The notes under the pieces were generated by a model. The model was not told the DNA's origin. It saw only the letters and a list, made by a program, of their open reading frames with translations, and ran no database searches. Both the position numbers and the translations under genes were made by a program. A stretch of 64,000 nt of DNA from Pontibacillus salipaludis (GTDB taxonomy: Bacteria > Bacillota > Bacilli > Bacillales > BH030062): NCBI RefSeq assembly GCF_014642405.1, contig NZ_BMIN01000006.1, positions 62,001 through 126,000 of the forward strand. The letters run 5' to 3'. Positions 7,716-16,185 of the stretch are shown here, piece after piece; position 1 is the stretch's first letter, and each line of letters begins with the position of its first letter.

Positions 7716-9200
7716 ATGACAATGAAAACAAATCAAACCGTTGAAGAATTAAAGGATCTATTATCAGAGGATCAAATCGTTACAGACGATGAAGCGTTAT
7801 ACAATGCTTCCGCTGATCGCTATAAAAAATATCCGAAGTCGAAAAATGTACTCGATGTTCCAAAGCCACTAGCGATTGTGTACCCACATTCTCCAGAAGA
7901 AGTGAAGTCCTTGCTTATGTATTGTAACGAACATCTGATTAACGTTATCCCTAGAAGCGGTAAAACAGGAACAGAAGGCGGCTTAGAGAATTGGAAGCAG
8001 AAAACGATCGTCATTGATGGTTCCAAAATGAATAACATCATCGACATCGACACGTATAACATGCAAGCAACCGTTCAATCTGGTGTGAAACTGCAAACTC
8101 TTGAAGACGAGCTGCGTAAAGTAGGGTACACAACTGGCCACTCCCCTCAGTCTAAGCCAGTCGCTCAACTTGGCGGACTTGTGGCAACTAGAAGTATCGG
8201 TCAGTTCTCTACTTTATACGGCGCTATGGAAGATATGCTAGTTGGATTAGAGTGTGTCTTCCCGGAAGGCAACATTTCGAAGATCAAAAACGTTCCAAGA
8301 AGATCTGGAGGACCTGATATTCGCCATATCGCTCTTGGAAATGAAGGGGCGCTGTGCTATATCACTGAAGTAACGGTGAAGATCTTTAAGTACACACCAG
8401 AGAACAATGAGTTCCATGGTTATTTAATAGAAGATATGGAAACAGGCATTAGCATCCTGAGAGAAGTGATGGTAAATGGATACCGTCCATCTGTTGCTCG
8501 CTGTTATTCTGAAGAGGATGCGCGTAACCACTTTGGGCACTTTTATGAAGGAAAATGCGTGCTCATTTTTATGGCAGAAGGTGCAAAAGGCATTGTAAAA
8601 GCAACGAGTGAGGCAATCGATGAAGCAGTAGAGAAATTCCAATCCGGAATTGTTAAACAGGTGGATTCTTCTCTTATTGAGGACTGGTTTAATAACTTGA
8701 ATTGGGATCAGAGTAAGATTGATGCTGAAATCGAAGAAATGGTGAAACACGACAAGCATGACGGCTTCACGACAGAAATTTCGGCTGATTGGGAAAATGT
8801 TATTAAGATTTATAACAACGTGATGGCTCGTGTGAAGGATGAGTTTGACCGCGTTGAAGACTTAACGATGCTTGGAGGCCACTCTTCCCATAGTTATTTG
8901 AACGGAACGAACATGTACTTTGTGTACAATTATGAGATTAACTGTGCTCCTGAAGATGAGTTGCTCACTTATCATCACCCGATCCACCAAATCATTATTG
9001 AAGAGACGTTGAAGCAAGGCGGCTCCATGTGTCACCACCACGGCATCGGTAAGTATCGTTCCGAGTGGACAAAAGAAGAGCACGGTTCTGCTTACTATAT
9101 GCTTGAGAAACTGAAAGAAGCGTTCGATCCAAACGGGATTATGAACCATGGAACGATCTTCCCTCAACCAAACGAAGTGAAAAAGTACATTAGAGGGTAA
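7716..9200 (+). CDS. FAD-linked oxidase, alkylglycerone-phosphate-synthase-like
   Basis: ATG 7716 follows AAGGAGA; 494 aa. The N-terminal PCMH-type FAD domain is visible (PLAIVYPHSPEEVKSLL, then PRSGKTGTEGG). The C-terminal cap contains His triplet H440-H442 in MCHHHGIGKYR, the signature of AGPS-type flavoenzymes and not of simple glycolate or lactate oxidases. In a carbohydrate operon an ether-lipid role is unlikely; oxidation of a hydroxyacid or polyol is more plausible but is inference. It overlaps the kinase start by one base (TAATG), which implies translational coupling. Confidence 0.85.
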   Translation: MTMKTNQTVEELKDLLSEDQIVTDDEALYNASADRYKKYPKSKNVLDVPKPLAIVYPHSPEEVKSLLMYCNEHLINVIPRSGKTGTEGGLENWKQKTIVIDGSKMNNIIDIDTYNMQATVQSGVKLQTLEDELRKVGYTTGHSPQSKPVAQLGGLVATRSIGQFSTLYGAMEDMLVGLECVFPEGNISKIKNVPRRSGGPDIRHIALGNEGALCYITEVTVKIFKYTPENNEFHGYLIEDMETGISILREVMVNGYRPSVARCYSEEDARNHFGHFYEGKCVLIFMAEGAKGIVKATSEAIDEAVEKFQSGIVKQVDSSLIEDWFNNLNWDQSKIDAEIEEMVKHDKHDGFTTEISADWENVIKIYNNVMARVKDEFDRVEDLTMLGGHSSHSYLNGTNMYFVYNYEINCAPEDELLTYHHPIHQIIIEETLKQGGSMCHHHGIGKYRSEWTKEEHGSAYYMLEKLKEAFDPNGIMNHGTIFPQPNEVKKYIRG

Positions 9201-10639
9201 TGGCGATGAGCGCTCAGTATATTATGGGAATCGACAGCGGTTCACAGAGTACAAAAGTCGTCATCTTCGACTTAGAGGGAAACGAAATGGCCTACGGTTC
9301 ATGCGCTCTTAGAGAAACGTTATCCCCTGAACCTGACGTTGTCATCCACCCTGATGACGACTTGTGGGACAGCTTGTATCACGCCGTTCAACAGTGTCTG
9401 GATAACTTCGAAGGGGACAAAAGCGCCATTACTGGAATCGGACTTTGTACTATTCGGTGCTGTCGCGTTCTTTTAGACAAAAACGGCGAACTAGCCTACC
9501 CCGTTATTAGCTGGATGGACGCCAGAATGTCGAAACCATATGAGCATAAAGATGATGGAGTTCATTATGTTACGACGACTTCAGGGTATCTTGGCTTGCG
9601 CTTAACTGGTGAATACAACGATACAGCTGCGAATTGTGAAGTGTTTTGGCCCGTCGACCGTGAAACGCTAGACTGGTCAACGGATGATGGGGACATTAGA
9701 GCTCAAGGACTAACGAGGGATATGTTATTTAACCTTGTAAAGCCTGGCGAGAAGTTAGGAGTGCTCCGAGGAGATCTTGCAAGTGATCTTGGATTAAATG
9801 AGGATATCCCGGTTGTGGCAACCGCGAATGATAAAGCGGTGGAAGCACTAGGATCAGGCATTAATGAAGAGCGCTCCATTATGATTTCTCTTGGCACGTT
9901 TATTTCATCCATGCTCATCCGCGATCAGTATGTAGAAAACGCTCAGAACTTCTTCCCAACATTCGCTTCGATTCCATTTAAATATGCCTATGAATCGAAC
10001 GGAATTCGAAGAGGACTGTGGACAGTAAGCTGGTTTAAAAATCTGATAGGAGAAGAACTAACGACAGAAGCGAACAAAAAAGGCGTATCTGAAGAGGCGT
10101 TCTTAAATGAGAAAGCTAAAGAAGTCCCGGTCGGAAGCGATGGCTTGTTCACGATCTTAGACTGGTTAGCTTCTCCTGATCAGCCTTATCGAAAAGGGAT
10201 GATGATCGGATTTGACCAACGCCACACGCGCTATCACATGTATCGTTCCATATTAGAAGCGATTGCTTTTAATATGAAGAACAATATCGATGATATGCTA
10301 GAGGAAATGAAGATCGGACTCGATGAACTGGTTGTCATCGGGGGAGGGTCAAAGAGTGATGTTATGATGCAAATTCTTGCTGACCTATTTGGGTTACCCG
10401 TCCACCGACGAGTAGGCAGTAGCAGTGCGTGTTTAGGAGCAGCAATCTGCACGACTCAGTATTTGGGCGTGTACCATGATTTTGAATCGGCAGCACAGGA
10501 AATGGTAGAAACCGAAACTACATTCACGCCAAATGATGCGAACCATGAGTTCTATATGAAGGTAAATGAAGAAGTCGTGAAACATATACGTCCTCATACG
10601 GATGAGATCAACAAGCGCATCTATCCACTATTTAATTGA
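9200..10639 (+). CDS. FGGY-family carbohydrate kinase
   Basis: The 479-aa protein has the ATPase motif GIDSGSQSTKVVIFD at the N-terminus, a central TANDKAVEALGSG segment and the C-terminal GGGSKSDVMMQILADLFG motif, so both FGGY domains are complete. It resembles xylulokinase/YoaC-like kinases more than glycerol kinase. Start ATG 9200 overlaps the upstream stop; ATG 9206 is an alternative. It should phosphorylate the sugar, polyol or keto-acid product of the two dehydrogenases. No transporter gene is present in the operon. A terminator follows. Confidence 0.88.
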   Translation: MAMSAQYIMGIDSGSQSTKVVIFDLEGNEMAYGSCALRETLSPEPDVVIHPDDDLWDSLYHAVQQCLDNFEGDKSAITGIGLCTIRCCRVLLDKNGELAYPVISWMDARMSKPYEHKDDGVHYVTTTSGYLGLRLTGEYNDTAANCEVFWPVDRETLDWSTDDGDIRAQGLTRDMLFNLVKPGEKLGVLRGDLASDLGLNEDIPVVATANDKAVEALGSGINEERSIMISLGTFISSMLIRDQYVENAQNFFPTFASIPFKYAYESNGIRRGLWTVSWFKNLIGEELTTEANKKGVSEEAFLNEKAKEVPVGSDGLFTILDWLASPDQPYRKGMMIGFDQRHTRYHMYRSILEAIAFNMKNNIDDMLEEMKIGLDELVVIGGGSKSDVMMQILADLFGLPVHRRVGSSSACLGAAICTTQYLGVYHDFESAAQEMVETETTFTPNDANHEFYMKVNEEVVKHIRPHTDEINKRIYPLFN

Positions 10640-10646
10640 AGTTGTA

Positions 10647-10695
10647 GAACCATTGCCATTTTGGATAAGCAGTCGAAATGGTAATGGTTCTTTTC
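10647..10695 (+). terminator. Operon terminator
   Basis: GAACCATTGCCATTT/AAATGGTAATGGTTC stem (near perfect, 15 bp) followed by TTTTCTTT. Confidence 0.88.
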
Positions 10696-10787
10696 TTTAC
10701 AAGTTCGGGCCTTCTTGCGTATAAAGGGGATGTATGGTTAATTAAGAAGTGTTGACTAGTGGAAAAAAAGAAAGGGGTGGAAAGTAG

Positions 10788-11495
10788 ATGTTGAAGTTAG
10801 ATACGGATAAATTAACAAAGCTCGAGAAAGAAGTGCATCAGAAAGTATCTGAACTTGTCGCAGAAAATGATAAGTTAAAGATCATTGAGGCTGCGGAGAT
10901 ATGTGAAGTAGCCCCTTCTAAAGTATCCACGCTCGTTCGGAAGTTAGGCTTTGATAACTTTAAGCAGTACAAGCTCTATTTCAGCGGTCATCAGATCAAG
11001 TGGGAAAGCAATCAGAGAACAGAAGAAATACAACGCTTAATGCTTTTCTTAGAAAACTTTGATGAAAAAATCGTGGATGATTTCGTATCGATTTATCACA
11101 AATATAAAAAAATTATTATATATGGCTTAGGCCCGTCCTTTATTAGTGCGGAGTACTTTGCATACAAGCTTGATATCGTTTCGGATAAAAATATAAAGGT
11201 GACCCATAGCGAAGATTACGCAGAACAAATGGTAGATGATGAAACGTTATTAATCGTTTTATCTGTAACCGGTAAATTCTCTTCCTTTGAAGGTCTGTTT
11301 CAAAAGTCCAAGGACAAAGGCGCTGAAATTATGCTGGTTTTAGAAGAGTATGTGAATACACAAAACTCCCTGGCTGATTACGTCTTCCATTTGTCTAAGT
11401 TTAATCAAAGTGACGAATTGCTCCCTTTTGAAAAAACAAGAACGATTTTCTTTATATTTATGGAAGAAATTGCGACGAAATTGAAATATGGCTGA
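10788..11495 (+). CDS. MurR/RpiR-family transcriptional regulator
   Basis: A 235-aa protein with the N-terminal HTH_6 domain (about 1-75: AAEICEVAPSKVSTLVRKLGFDNFKQYKLY) and a C-terminal SIS sugar-phosphate-binding domain (about 95-225; core LLIVLSVTGKFSSFEGLFQ). It has its own transcription unit with a hairpin on each side, and RBS GGGGTGG. By position it should control the SDR-oxidase-kinase operon through the GAGAAATTTCTC sites; the phosphorylated product would be the natural inducer. That assignment is inferred. Confidence 0.88.
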   Translation: MLKLDTDKLTKLEKEVHQKVSELVAENDKLKIIEAAEICEVAPSKVSTLVRKLGFDNFKQYKLYFSGHQIKWESNQRTEEIQRLMLFLENFDEKIVDDFVSIYHKYKKIIIYGLGPSFISAEYFAYKLDIVSDKNIKVTHSEDYAEQMVDDETLLIVLSVTGKFSSFEGLFQKSKDKGAEIMLVLEEYVNTQNSLADYVFHLSKFNQSDELLPFEKTRTIFFIFMEEIATKLKYG

Positions 11496-11498
11496 GTG

Positions 11499-11530
11499 CA
11501 CTCCTGGTTTTTGTACCAGGGGTGTTTTTT
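11499..11530 (+). terminator. Terminator after rpiR-like gene
   Basis: CACTCCTGGT/ACCAGGGGTG stem followed by TTTTTT. Confidence 0.85.
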
Positions 11531-11614
11531 GACTAAACGAACCATCTTCAGTCATATGGCATAAGCCTCCTCCATATAATAAGGGGTACTTATTTTCCAT
11601 CAGGAGGCGACAGT

Positions 11615-11944
11615 ATGCAGGTGATGTTAAAGAACGATGCGGGTTTGGTGAAAGAAGTGAAGTTGGGGTTTAGTTGGACAACGTTTTTCTTTGGATTTAT
11701 TCCTGCTTTAATTCGAGGAGATCTGAAGTGGGCGGTCATTATGTTCGCTCTTGCTGCGGTTGCCGGGGTCTTTACGTTTGGTTTGGGTGCCTGGGTTCCG
11801 GGTATTATTTTCTCGTTCGTCTACAACAAGATCTTTATTAAAGAACTGTTAGAAAAGGGATACCGACCTGCTACAGTTGAAGAAGAAGCCAAGCTACAAG
11901 CAGAGGGAATTGTAACTCCTGGGCCTAGTTCTGTAGGAGCGTAA
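11615..11944 (+). CDS. Small integral membrane protein (DUF2628-like)
   Basis: This 109-aa protein has two or three hydrophobic segments: FSWTTFFFGFIPALIRGD, WAVIMFALAAVAGVFTFGLG and GIIFSFVYNKIFIKELLEKGY. A leading soluble strand and a short polar tail frame them. The motif pattern (FFFGFIPALIRGD...NKIFIKELLEKGY) recurs in small Firmicutes membrane proteins annotated as DUF2628/HrgC-like. Function unknown. RBS CAGGAGG; single-gene unit with its own terminator. Confidence 0.75.
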   Translation: MQVMLKNDAGLVKEVKLGFSWTTFFFGFIPALIRGDLKWAVIMFALAAVAGVFTFGLGAWVPGIIFSFVYNKIFIKELLEKGYRPATVEEEAKLQAEGIVTPGPSSVGA

Positions 11945-11950
11945 CGTGCA

Positions 11951-11990
11951 GTCTCCTTTTCTGTTTTATTTACAGAAGAGGAGACTTTTT
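11951..11990 (+). terminator. Terminator
   Basis: GTCTCCTTTTCTG/CAGAAGAGGAGAC stem followed by TTTTTTATA. Confidence 0.88.
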
Positions 11991-12013
11991 TATATAGGCG
12001 TTCCATTTAATCA

Positions 12014-12033
12014 TTGATCAAACGTTTGATCAA
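12014..12033. repeat. 20-bp perfect palindrome P20, copy 1
   Basis: TTGATCAAACGTTTGATCAA. It lies between the convergent ends of the genes at 11615-11944 (+) and 12185-12613 (-), just past a terminator. Identical copies occur at 19029 and 30851, also between convergent gene ends. Confidence 0.9.
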
Positions 12034-12184
12034 TTCGGGAGCTGAAAAAAGTGACCCCCGAAGCTTACTTCATAATAAATAAATGCGTAATAGGGGATGA
12101 TCGTTTTGTTGTTTCAAAAAGCGCCACGAGTCGTCTCTCTGAATTAAGAGGGTAAGCGATGGTATAGTGTCATGAATTTATCTT

Positions 12185-12613
12185 CTAATCCATCTCACCC
12201 CATGGTTTACTAATATTAATAATATTTACTAATTTATACCCTGTAGTGGTCTGAACAAATATCAACTCATATCTTTCAGAGAATCGGTCGCCAGCAAAAT
12301 AAACAGTACTCTCATTTATATGAGTGAAGGTACTGTTGACGGATTCAGTAAATGCTCTCTTTTCTTCATCGGTAAACTCAATGTCTGGAGAGATTCTATG
12401 AACGACCTTTTCATTCCCTTCCCTCATAGCTTGAACTAGAATGCGTGCTGCTTCGAAAGCAGTGATGTGAAAGATTTTGATGCTAGGATTCTCTTCCTTG
12501 TAAAAAAGATCTTCAGCTTGTTTCTCCTTATTAACATAATAAATAAAAGCGATGTTACATAATAAGGTGAACGATAGTAGTGATATTATGAGCGTTTTTG
12601 CTTTAAGGCTCAT
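12185..12613 (-). CDS. Membrane-anchored protein of unknown function
   Basis: A 142-aa protein with one N-terminal hydrophobic helix (LIISLLSFTLLCNIAFIYYV) and an extracytoplasmic domain of about 115 residues. That domain has an NTF2/DUF4878-like feel (ILVQAMREGNEKVVHRISPDIEFTDEE ... SERYELIFVQTTTGYKLVNI), a fold often seen in small secreted lumazine-binding or SnoaL-like proteins. No specific family can be assigned. RBS TTGGAGGGA. Monocistronic, divergent from the unlabelled region that follows. Confidence 0.65.
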   Translation of the reverse strand: MSLKAKTLIISLLSFTLLCNIAFIYYVNKEKQAEDLFYKEENPSIKIFHITAFEAARILVQAMREGNEKVVHRISPDIEFTDEEKRAFTESVNSTFTHINESTVYFAGDRFSERYELIFVQTTTGYKLVNIINISKPWGEMD

Positions 12614-12959
12614 AAAAGAGTCCCTCCAAGTTGCTTTTCCTCTAATCTATTCTACCATTTACACTATATGCTTATTATGTGAATATAAAATACCAATCTA
12701 AAAAAGCATAGATTGTGATGGGTTGTAAAGAATAAACCGATATAGATGAGGAACAATCAGTTGAAAAGAAGTGAGGAGCCTTTTGAGAAAGTTAGACAGA
12801 TGTACTGGTAAGATTTCATGACATGTGAATTAGTTTATTAAGAACATTCATCGATTTAATTAAAGTCCAAGTGCCTGTAATAGGCACTTGGATTTGAAAC
12901 GTATTTAAGCAACGCCAAATGAACGCTGGTTCAAATCGAAATTGAATTGCTAGAGGATT
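12614..12959. other. Intergenic region without a supported gene
   Basis: The 346 bp hold one hairpin, CCAAGTGCCT/AGGCACTTGG (12867-12891), with no T-run on the plus strand and only a weak one on the minus strand. It may end the S9 peptidase transcript. No ORF with RBS longer than about 12 codons was found. Confidence 0.5.
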
Positions 12960-14942
12960 TTAATTCCTATATTCTTGAAACCAATTCACAATGTGATTTA
13001 ATCGCTCCACTCTTAGGCTTGGTAGGCCTGTGCGTGAAAGGTTGTGATCGGAGTCAGGGAAGCGAACAAATTTTGTCGTTTTATTTTTATTTTTTAGGGC
13101 GACAAATAATTGTTCACCTTGTTCAATTGGGCAACGGTAATCCTTCTCACTGTGAATGATAAGGAGAGGAGTGTTGATTTGATTTACATATTTAATGGGG
13201 GAGTGGTCCCACAGTTTGGTTGGGTTCTCGGTAAAGTGGTTGCCAATTTCCCATTTGGTGAAGAAGTGACCGATATCACTCACTCCGTAAAAGCTTTGCC
13301 AGTTAGAAATGGAACGTTGCGTAACGGCTGCTTTGAATCGGTCGTTTCTTCCAACGATCCAGTTTGTCATGAATCCTCCGTAACTACCACCCGTTACGAA
13401 GAGTTGGTTCTCATCAATGAACGAGTATTTCTCTAAAACTGCATCAACTCCGGCTATGATATCCTCATAATCACCACCACCATAGTCGCCTCGGCAGGCG
13501 TTTACAAATGTCTGACCATACCCGTGGCTTCCGCGAGGGTTTGTATAAAGAACGGCATATCCTTTAGATGCTAATAGCTGAAACTCATGCATGAATGAAT
13601 TTCCGTACATCATGTGTGGGCCTCCGTGTATCTCGAGTAGAAGGGGGTACGTTTTGGAAGAGTCAAAATGGGCTGGCTTCATTAACCATCCTTCAACTTT
13701 TGTTCCATCCATGCTCTTATATTTAAATCCTTCTGGTTCTATGAGCTCATGCTGCTTTTCAAATAAATCGTTGCTTGTAGTAAGCTGTACTTTACGTTTG
13801 TCTGGAAGCGATACACTAAACAAGTCACCAATGTGAGTGGGGGAGCTCATGCCAAGAATAGCTTCATCTGAAGTAGCGTGGTAATTAAAAGCGTAAACAT
13901 GGCGATTTCCACCAACAACTTTTGAAACCTCACCGTCTAAGCATGCATAGTAGATACCTGTATTTCCTTGCTTACTTGCTTGAAAATACACACCCTGTCC
14001 GTCCAGCTTCCAAACCGCTCCAGGAGAAGGGTTTGCCCAATGTAAATCAGAGATTAATACGTCACTACATTCAAGATCACTGGATGCAGTTAGGCATATG
14101 GAATGGTTAGTATCGAGTGTCATCACCCAAACATTTGTTTGAGTTGCTCCTTCATATTCGTATAAGTGACCGAAATAGGATAATGATTTCCCATCTGGAG
14201 ACCATGTCGGTTTCGCAAATCCACCACTTTTCTTGTTAATTCTGTAAGGATCTTCTCCAATACGTTGGATATATAAATCAGAAAGCATATAGCTTCCAGG
14301 ATGATCGCTTTGTGGACGAATGAAAGCTATCGCTAAACCATCAGGAGACCAGGCAGGATCAGTATGATCAAATGGACCTGACGTGATTTGATCGATCGTT
14401 TCATTTTCGAGGTTTACTAGTGCCAGTTGGGTTCGTTTTGTGTCGAGTAGTCCTTTGCCATCTGCTTTGTAATGAAGCTGATCCACTACATACGGCTTAG
14501 GGCTTTCATCTTTCTCAACTTGATCACTAGCATAAAGGTCCTGTCCTTCCTCGAGAGATGTCTGGAATAGAAGCTTATTTTCCAAAGGATGCCAGACAGG
14601 GTTTGATGCGCCATTCGGAACATCTGTAACTTGGAAAGATTCTCCGCCTCCTGCTCCAATAGTCCAAATTTGATTTTCCCCTGACCTATCTGATACAAAT
14701 GCAATCGTATTCCCGTCTGGTGCCCAACGCGGAGATCGATGACGCCCCTCTCCGTGAGTCCACTGAGTTGATTGACCAGTTTGTCGATCAAACATAAATA
14801 CGTGAGAGTCATATTTCTTCTTAGCGTTAATGCTAGTTATGATATAAACTATTCTTTTTCCGTCGGGTGAAATCTGAGGATCTCCAACAAACTTAAGATC
14901 ATAAAGTGTTTCTGAATCTATTGTTTGTGTCGAATTTTTCAA
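12960..14942 (-). CDS. S9-family serine peptidase (acylaminoacyl-peptidase-like)
   Basis: A 660-aa cytosolic peptidase with no signal peptide. The N-terminal two thirds form a TolB/WD-like beta-propeller with repeated ISPDGKRIVY, WAPDGNTIAFVSD, WSPDGLAIAF and WSPDGKSLSYFG blades. The C-terminal alpha/beta-hydrolase has catalytic S520 in GGSYGG, D601 in SEKDYRCP and H633 in DSDHNLSR. It should degrade short peptides or N-acylated peptides. TTG start 10 nt after AAGGAG. A sigma-A promoter with an embedded CodY-like box lies upstream, linking it to amino-acid starvation along with the dpp operon. Confidence 0.92.
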   Translation of the reverse strand: MKNSTQTIDSETLYDLKFVGDPQISPDGKRIVYIITSINAKKKYDSHVFMFDRQTGQSTQWTHGEGRHRSPRWAPDGNTIAFVSDRSGENQIWTIGAGGGESFQVTDVPNGASNPVWHPLENKLLFQTSLEEGQDLYASDQVEKDESPKPYVVDQLHYKADGKGLLDTKRTQLALVNLENETIDQITSGPFDHTDPAWSPDGLAIAFIRPQSDHPGSYMLSDLYIQRIGEDPYRINKKSGGFAKPTWSPDGKSLSYFGHLYEYEGATQTNVWVMTLDTNHSICLTASSDLECSDVLISDLHWANPSPGAVWKLDGQGVYFQASKQGNTGIYYACLDGEVSKVVGGNRHVYAFNYHATSDEAILGMSSPTHIGDLFSVSLPDKRKVQLTTSNDLFEKQHELIEPEGFKYKSMDGTKVEGWLMKPAHFDSSKTYPLLLEIHGGPHMMYGNSFMHEFQLLASKGYAVLYTNPRGSHGYGQTFVNACRGDYGGGDYEDIIAGVDAVLEKYSFIDENQLFVTGGSYGGFMTNWIVGRNDRFKAAVTQRSISNWQSFYGVSDIGHFFTKWEIGNHFTENPTKLWDHSPIKYVNQINTPLLIIHSEKDYRCPIEQGEQLFVALKNKNKTTKFVRFPDSDHNLSRTGLPSLRVERLNHIVNWFQEYRN

Positions 14943-15014
14943 ATTGAAAACACTCCTTCATATTTTTAGGTGGTAAGACGAAATGAGTAACTTATGTACG
15001 GTATTCTCCCCGTA

Positions 15015-15043
15015 AGTATGAATTTTCTGTTAATTATTTGCAA
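15015..15043 (-). promoter_or_regulatory. Promoter with embedded CodY-like box for the S9 peptidase
   Basis: On the minus strand: TTGCAA (15043-15038), 17-bp spacer, CATACT (15020-15015). The spacer contains AATTAACAGAAAATT (15021-15035), 13 of 15 matches to the CodY consensus AATTTTCWGAAAATT. CodY binding there would block RNA polymerase. The remaining sequence 14943-15280 is AT-rich and shows no gene. Confidence 0.6.
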
Positions 15044-15280
15044 GTAATTTGTATGCTGAATGCTTCCATGCTAAATTCCCTTTAGAGAAAAGTATAAGTG
15101 AAAAATATTTTTATCTTGTTAATGGTACATTAACTTTATTAATTGAGGTTTGGGGAAATCGATGACTTTAGCATTTTTAAATTAAAATTCTCCTTTCTAC
15201 TATTGTAAATTTGTGCTTGTTGTTATAATAAATAGGGCAAAAAGCTAGTTAATTGCTCATAATATGGTAAGGATGATTTT

Positions 15281-15800
15281 TTGAGAATTATTTACTATTC
15301 TTATACGACGCATAATGAAGAATTGTCTCTTCCCTTTCCTCGTAATTTGGGGTAAGAAGGATATAGGTAACTTCTGTTTATTAGACCGTCGCTGTGTAGA
15401 AGCACTAAGAAGCTCATAGAATATCACGATATAAGAAAGGGATGTTTCGTTGGGCGGCTATAATATGAAAGAGCTATTATATGATCGTGACACACGTATA
15501 TCAGGGGATATGAAGTGGAACTATCAAAAAGTTAGTAAATCTTGCTATCGAAGGGATGACCTCCTTTTGACGGCGCCTCTTAGCCTCTCGTCATTTTTGC
15601 ATTTATTTACAAGATATGGGATGTTGCTAAAACTTCTATATGGAGAGCATGTAGCAGGATATTCTTCTTTTATGAGAGCCATCTTGTTCTTTTGAGGAAT
15701 TCAACTCATCGTTCATGATATTATTGGTGAATATTTAGGATGATTGTTCAACGAAACAAAGGTACAACCTTTATGCTTTCTGGAAGAGTGTAACCACTAG
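15281..15800 (+). pseudogene. Decayed GT2 glycosyltransferase (CsbB/GtrB-like)
   Basis: Fragments line up in order with a bactoprenol-glucosyltransferase-type GT2. An N-terminal piece from TTG 15281 (RIIYYSYTTHNEELSLPF, compare VVPTYNEEESLP) ends in a stop. Then, in another frame from 15360: DIGNFCLLDRRCVEALRSS, GGYNMKELLYDRDTRISGDM, TAPLSLSSFLHLF, SSFMRAILFF, GIQLIVHDIIGEYLG and LFNETKVQPL, interrupted by at least four in-frame stops. About 100-150 codons of the catalytic core are missing between the first two pieces. The family's C-terminal membrane motifs (ILFFGGIQL, GEY.GR.ynETK.RPLY) are recognisable. Not translatable as one protein. Confidence 0.75.
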
Positions 15801-15872
15801 AAAGTTATGAATCGCTAGATTTATCTGATCATCTTTTAGATCAGAATGCTAGAAAGGGGCAATATTAGATCA

Positions 15873-16167
15873 GTGGGACAAAAGTAAGTGCTGTTTCTAT
15901 TATTTGGCGTTTTAACTACTCTACTAAATATAGTTGTCTATGCTTTACTGTTTAAATGCTTCAAATTTAAACAATAGTGCGTGAATTCGTTTCTTTTATC
16001 ATTTTCCGTTTGTTATCATATGGACTGGATATTAGTTCAATGATTGTATTGATTGATTTCTGCATCAGGGTGACTTAATAGCTAAGATTATCGCCAATGC
16101 GTTAATTGTTATCTTCAATTTCTTTGCAAGTAAGTATCTTATCTTTATAAACAAACAGGAATATTAA
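15873..16167 (+). pseudogene. Decayed GtrA-family flippase
   Basis: Three pieces in three frames follow the GtrA layout. LFLLFGVLTTLLNIVVYALLF (15891-15977 region, stop TAG) is the first helix pair. EFVSFIIFRLLSYGLDISSM (from 15983) is the third-helix region. GDLIAKIIANALIVIFNFFA and SKYLIFINKQEY (to TAA 16167) is the C-terminal helix, reached by a frameshift near 16063. Roughly 30-40 codons are missing between the first two pieces. GtrA proteins flip or carry lipid-linked sugars made by the GT2 partner, which is also dead here. Confidence 0.75.
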
Positions 16168-16185
16168 GCAAATGGGGGTAACAAC

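Noticed and set aside
15450-15695. 81-codon open frame as an independent gene
   Set aside because: Its translation is the middle-to-C-terminal part of a GT2 enzyme, and homologous sequence continues on both sides past stop codons; it is part of a pseudogene.
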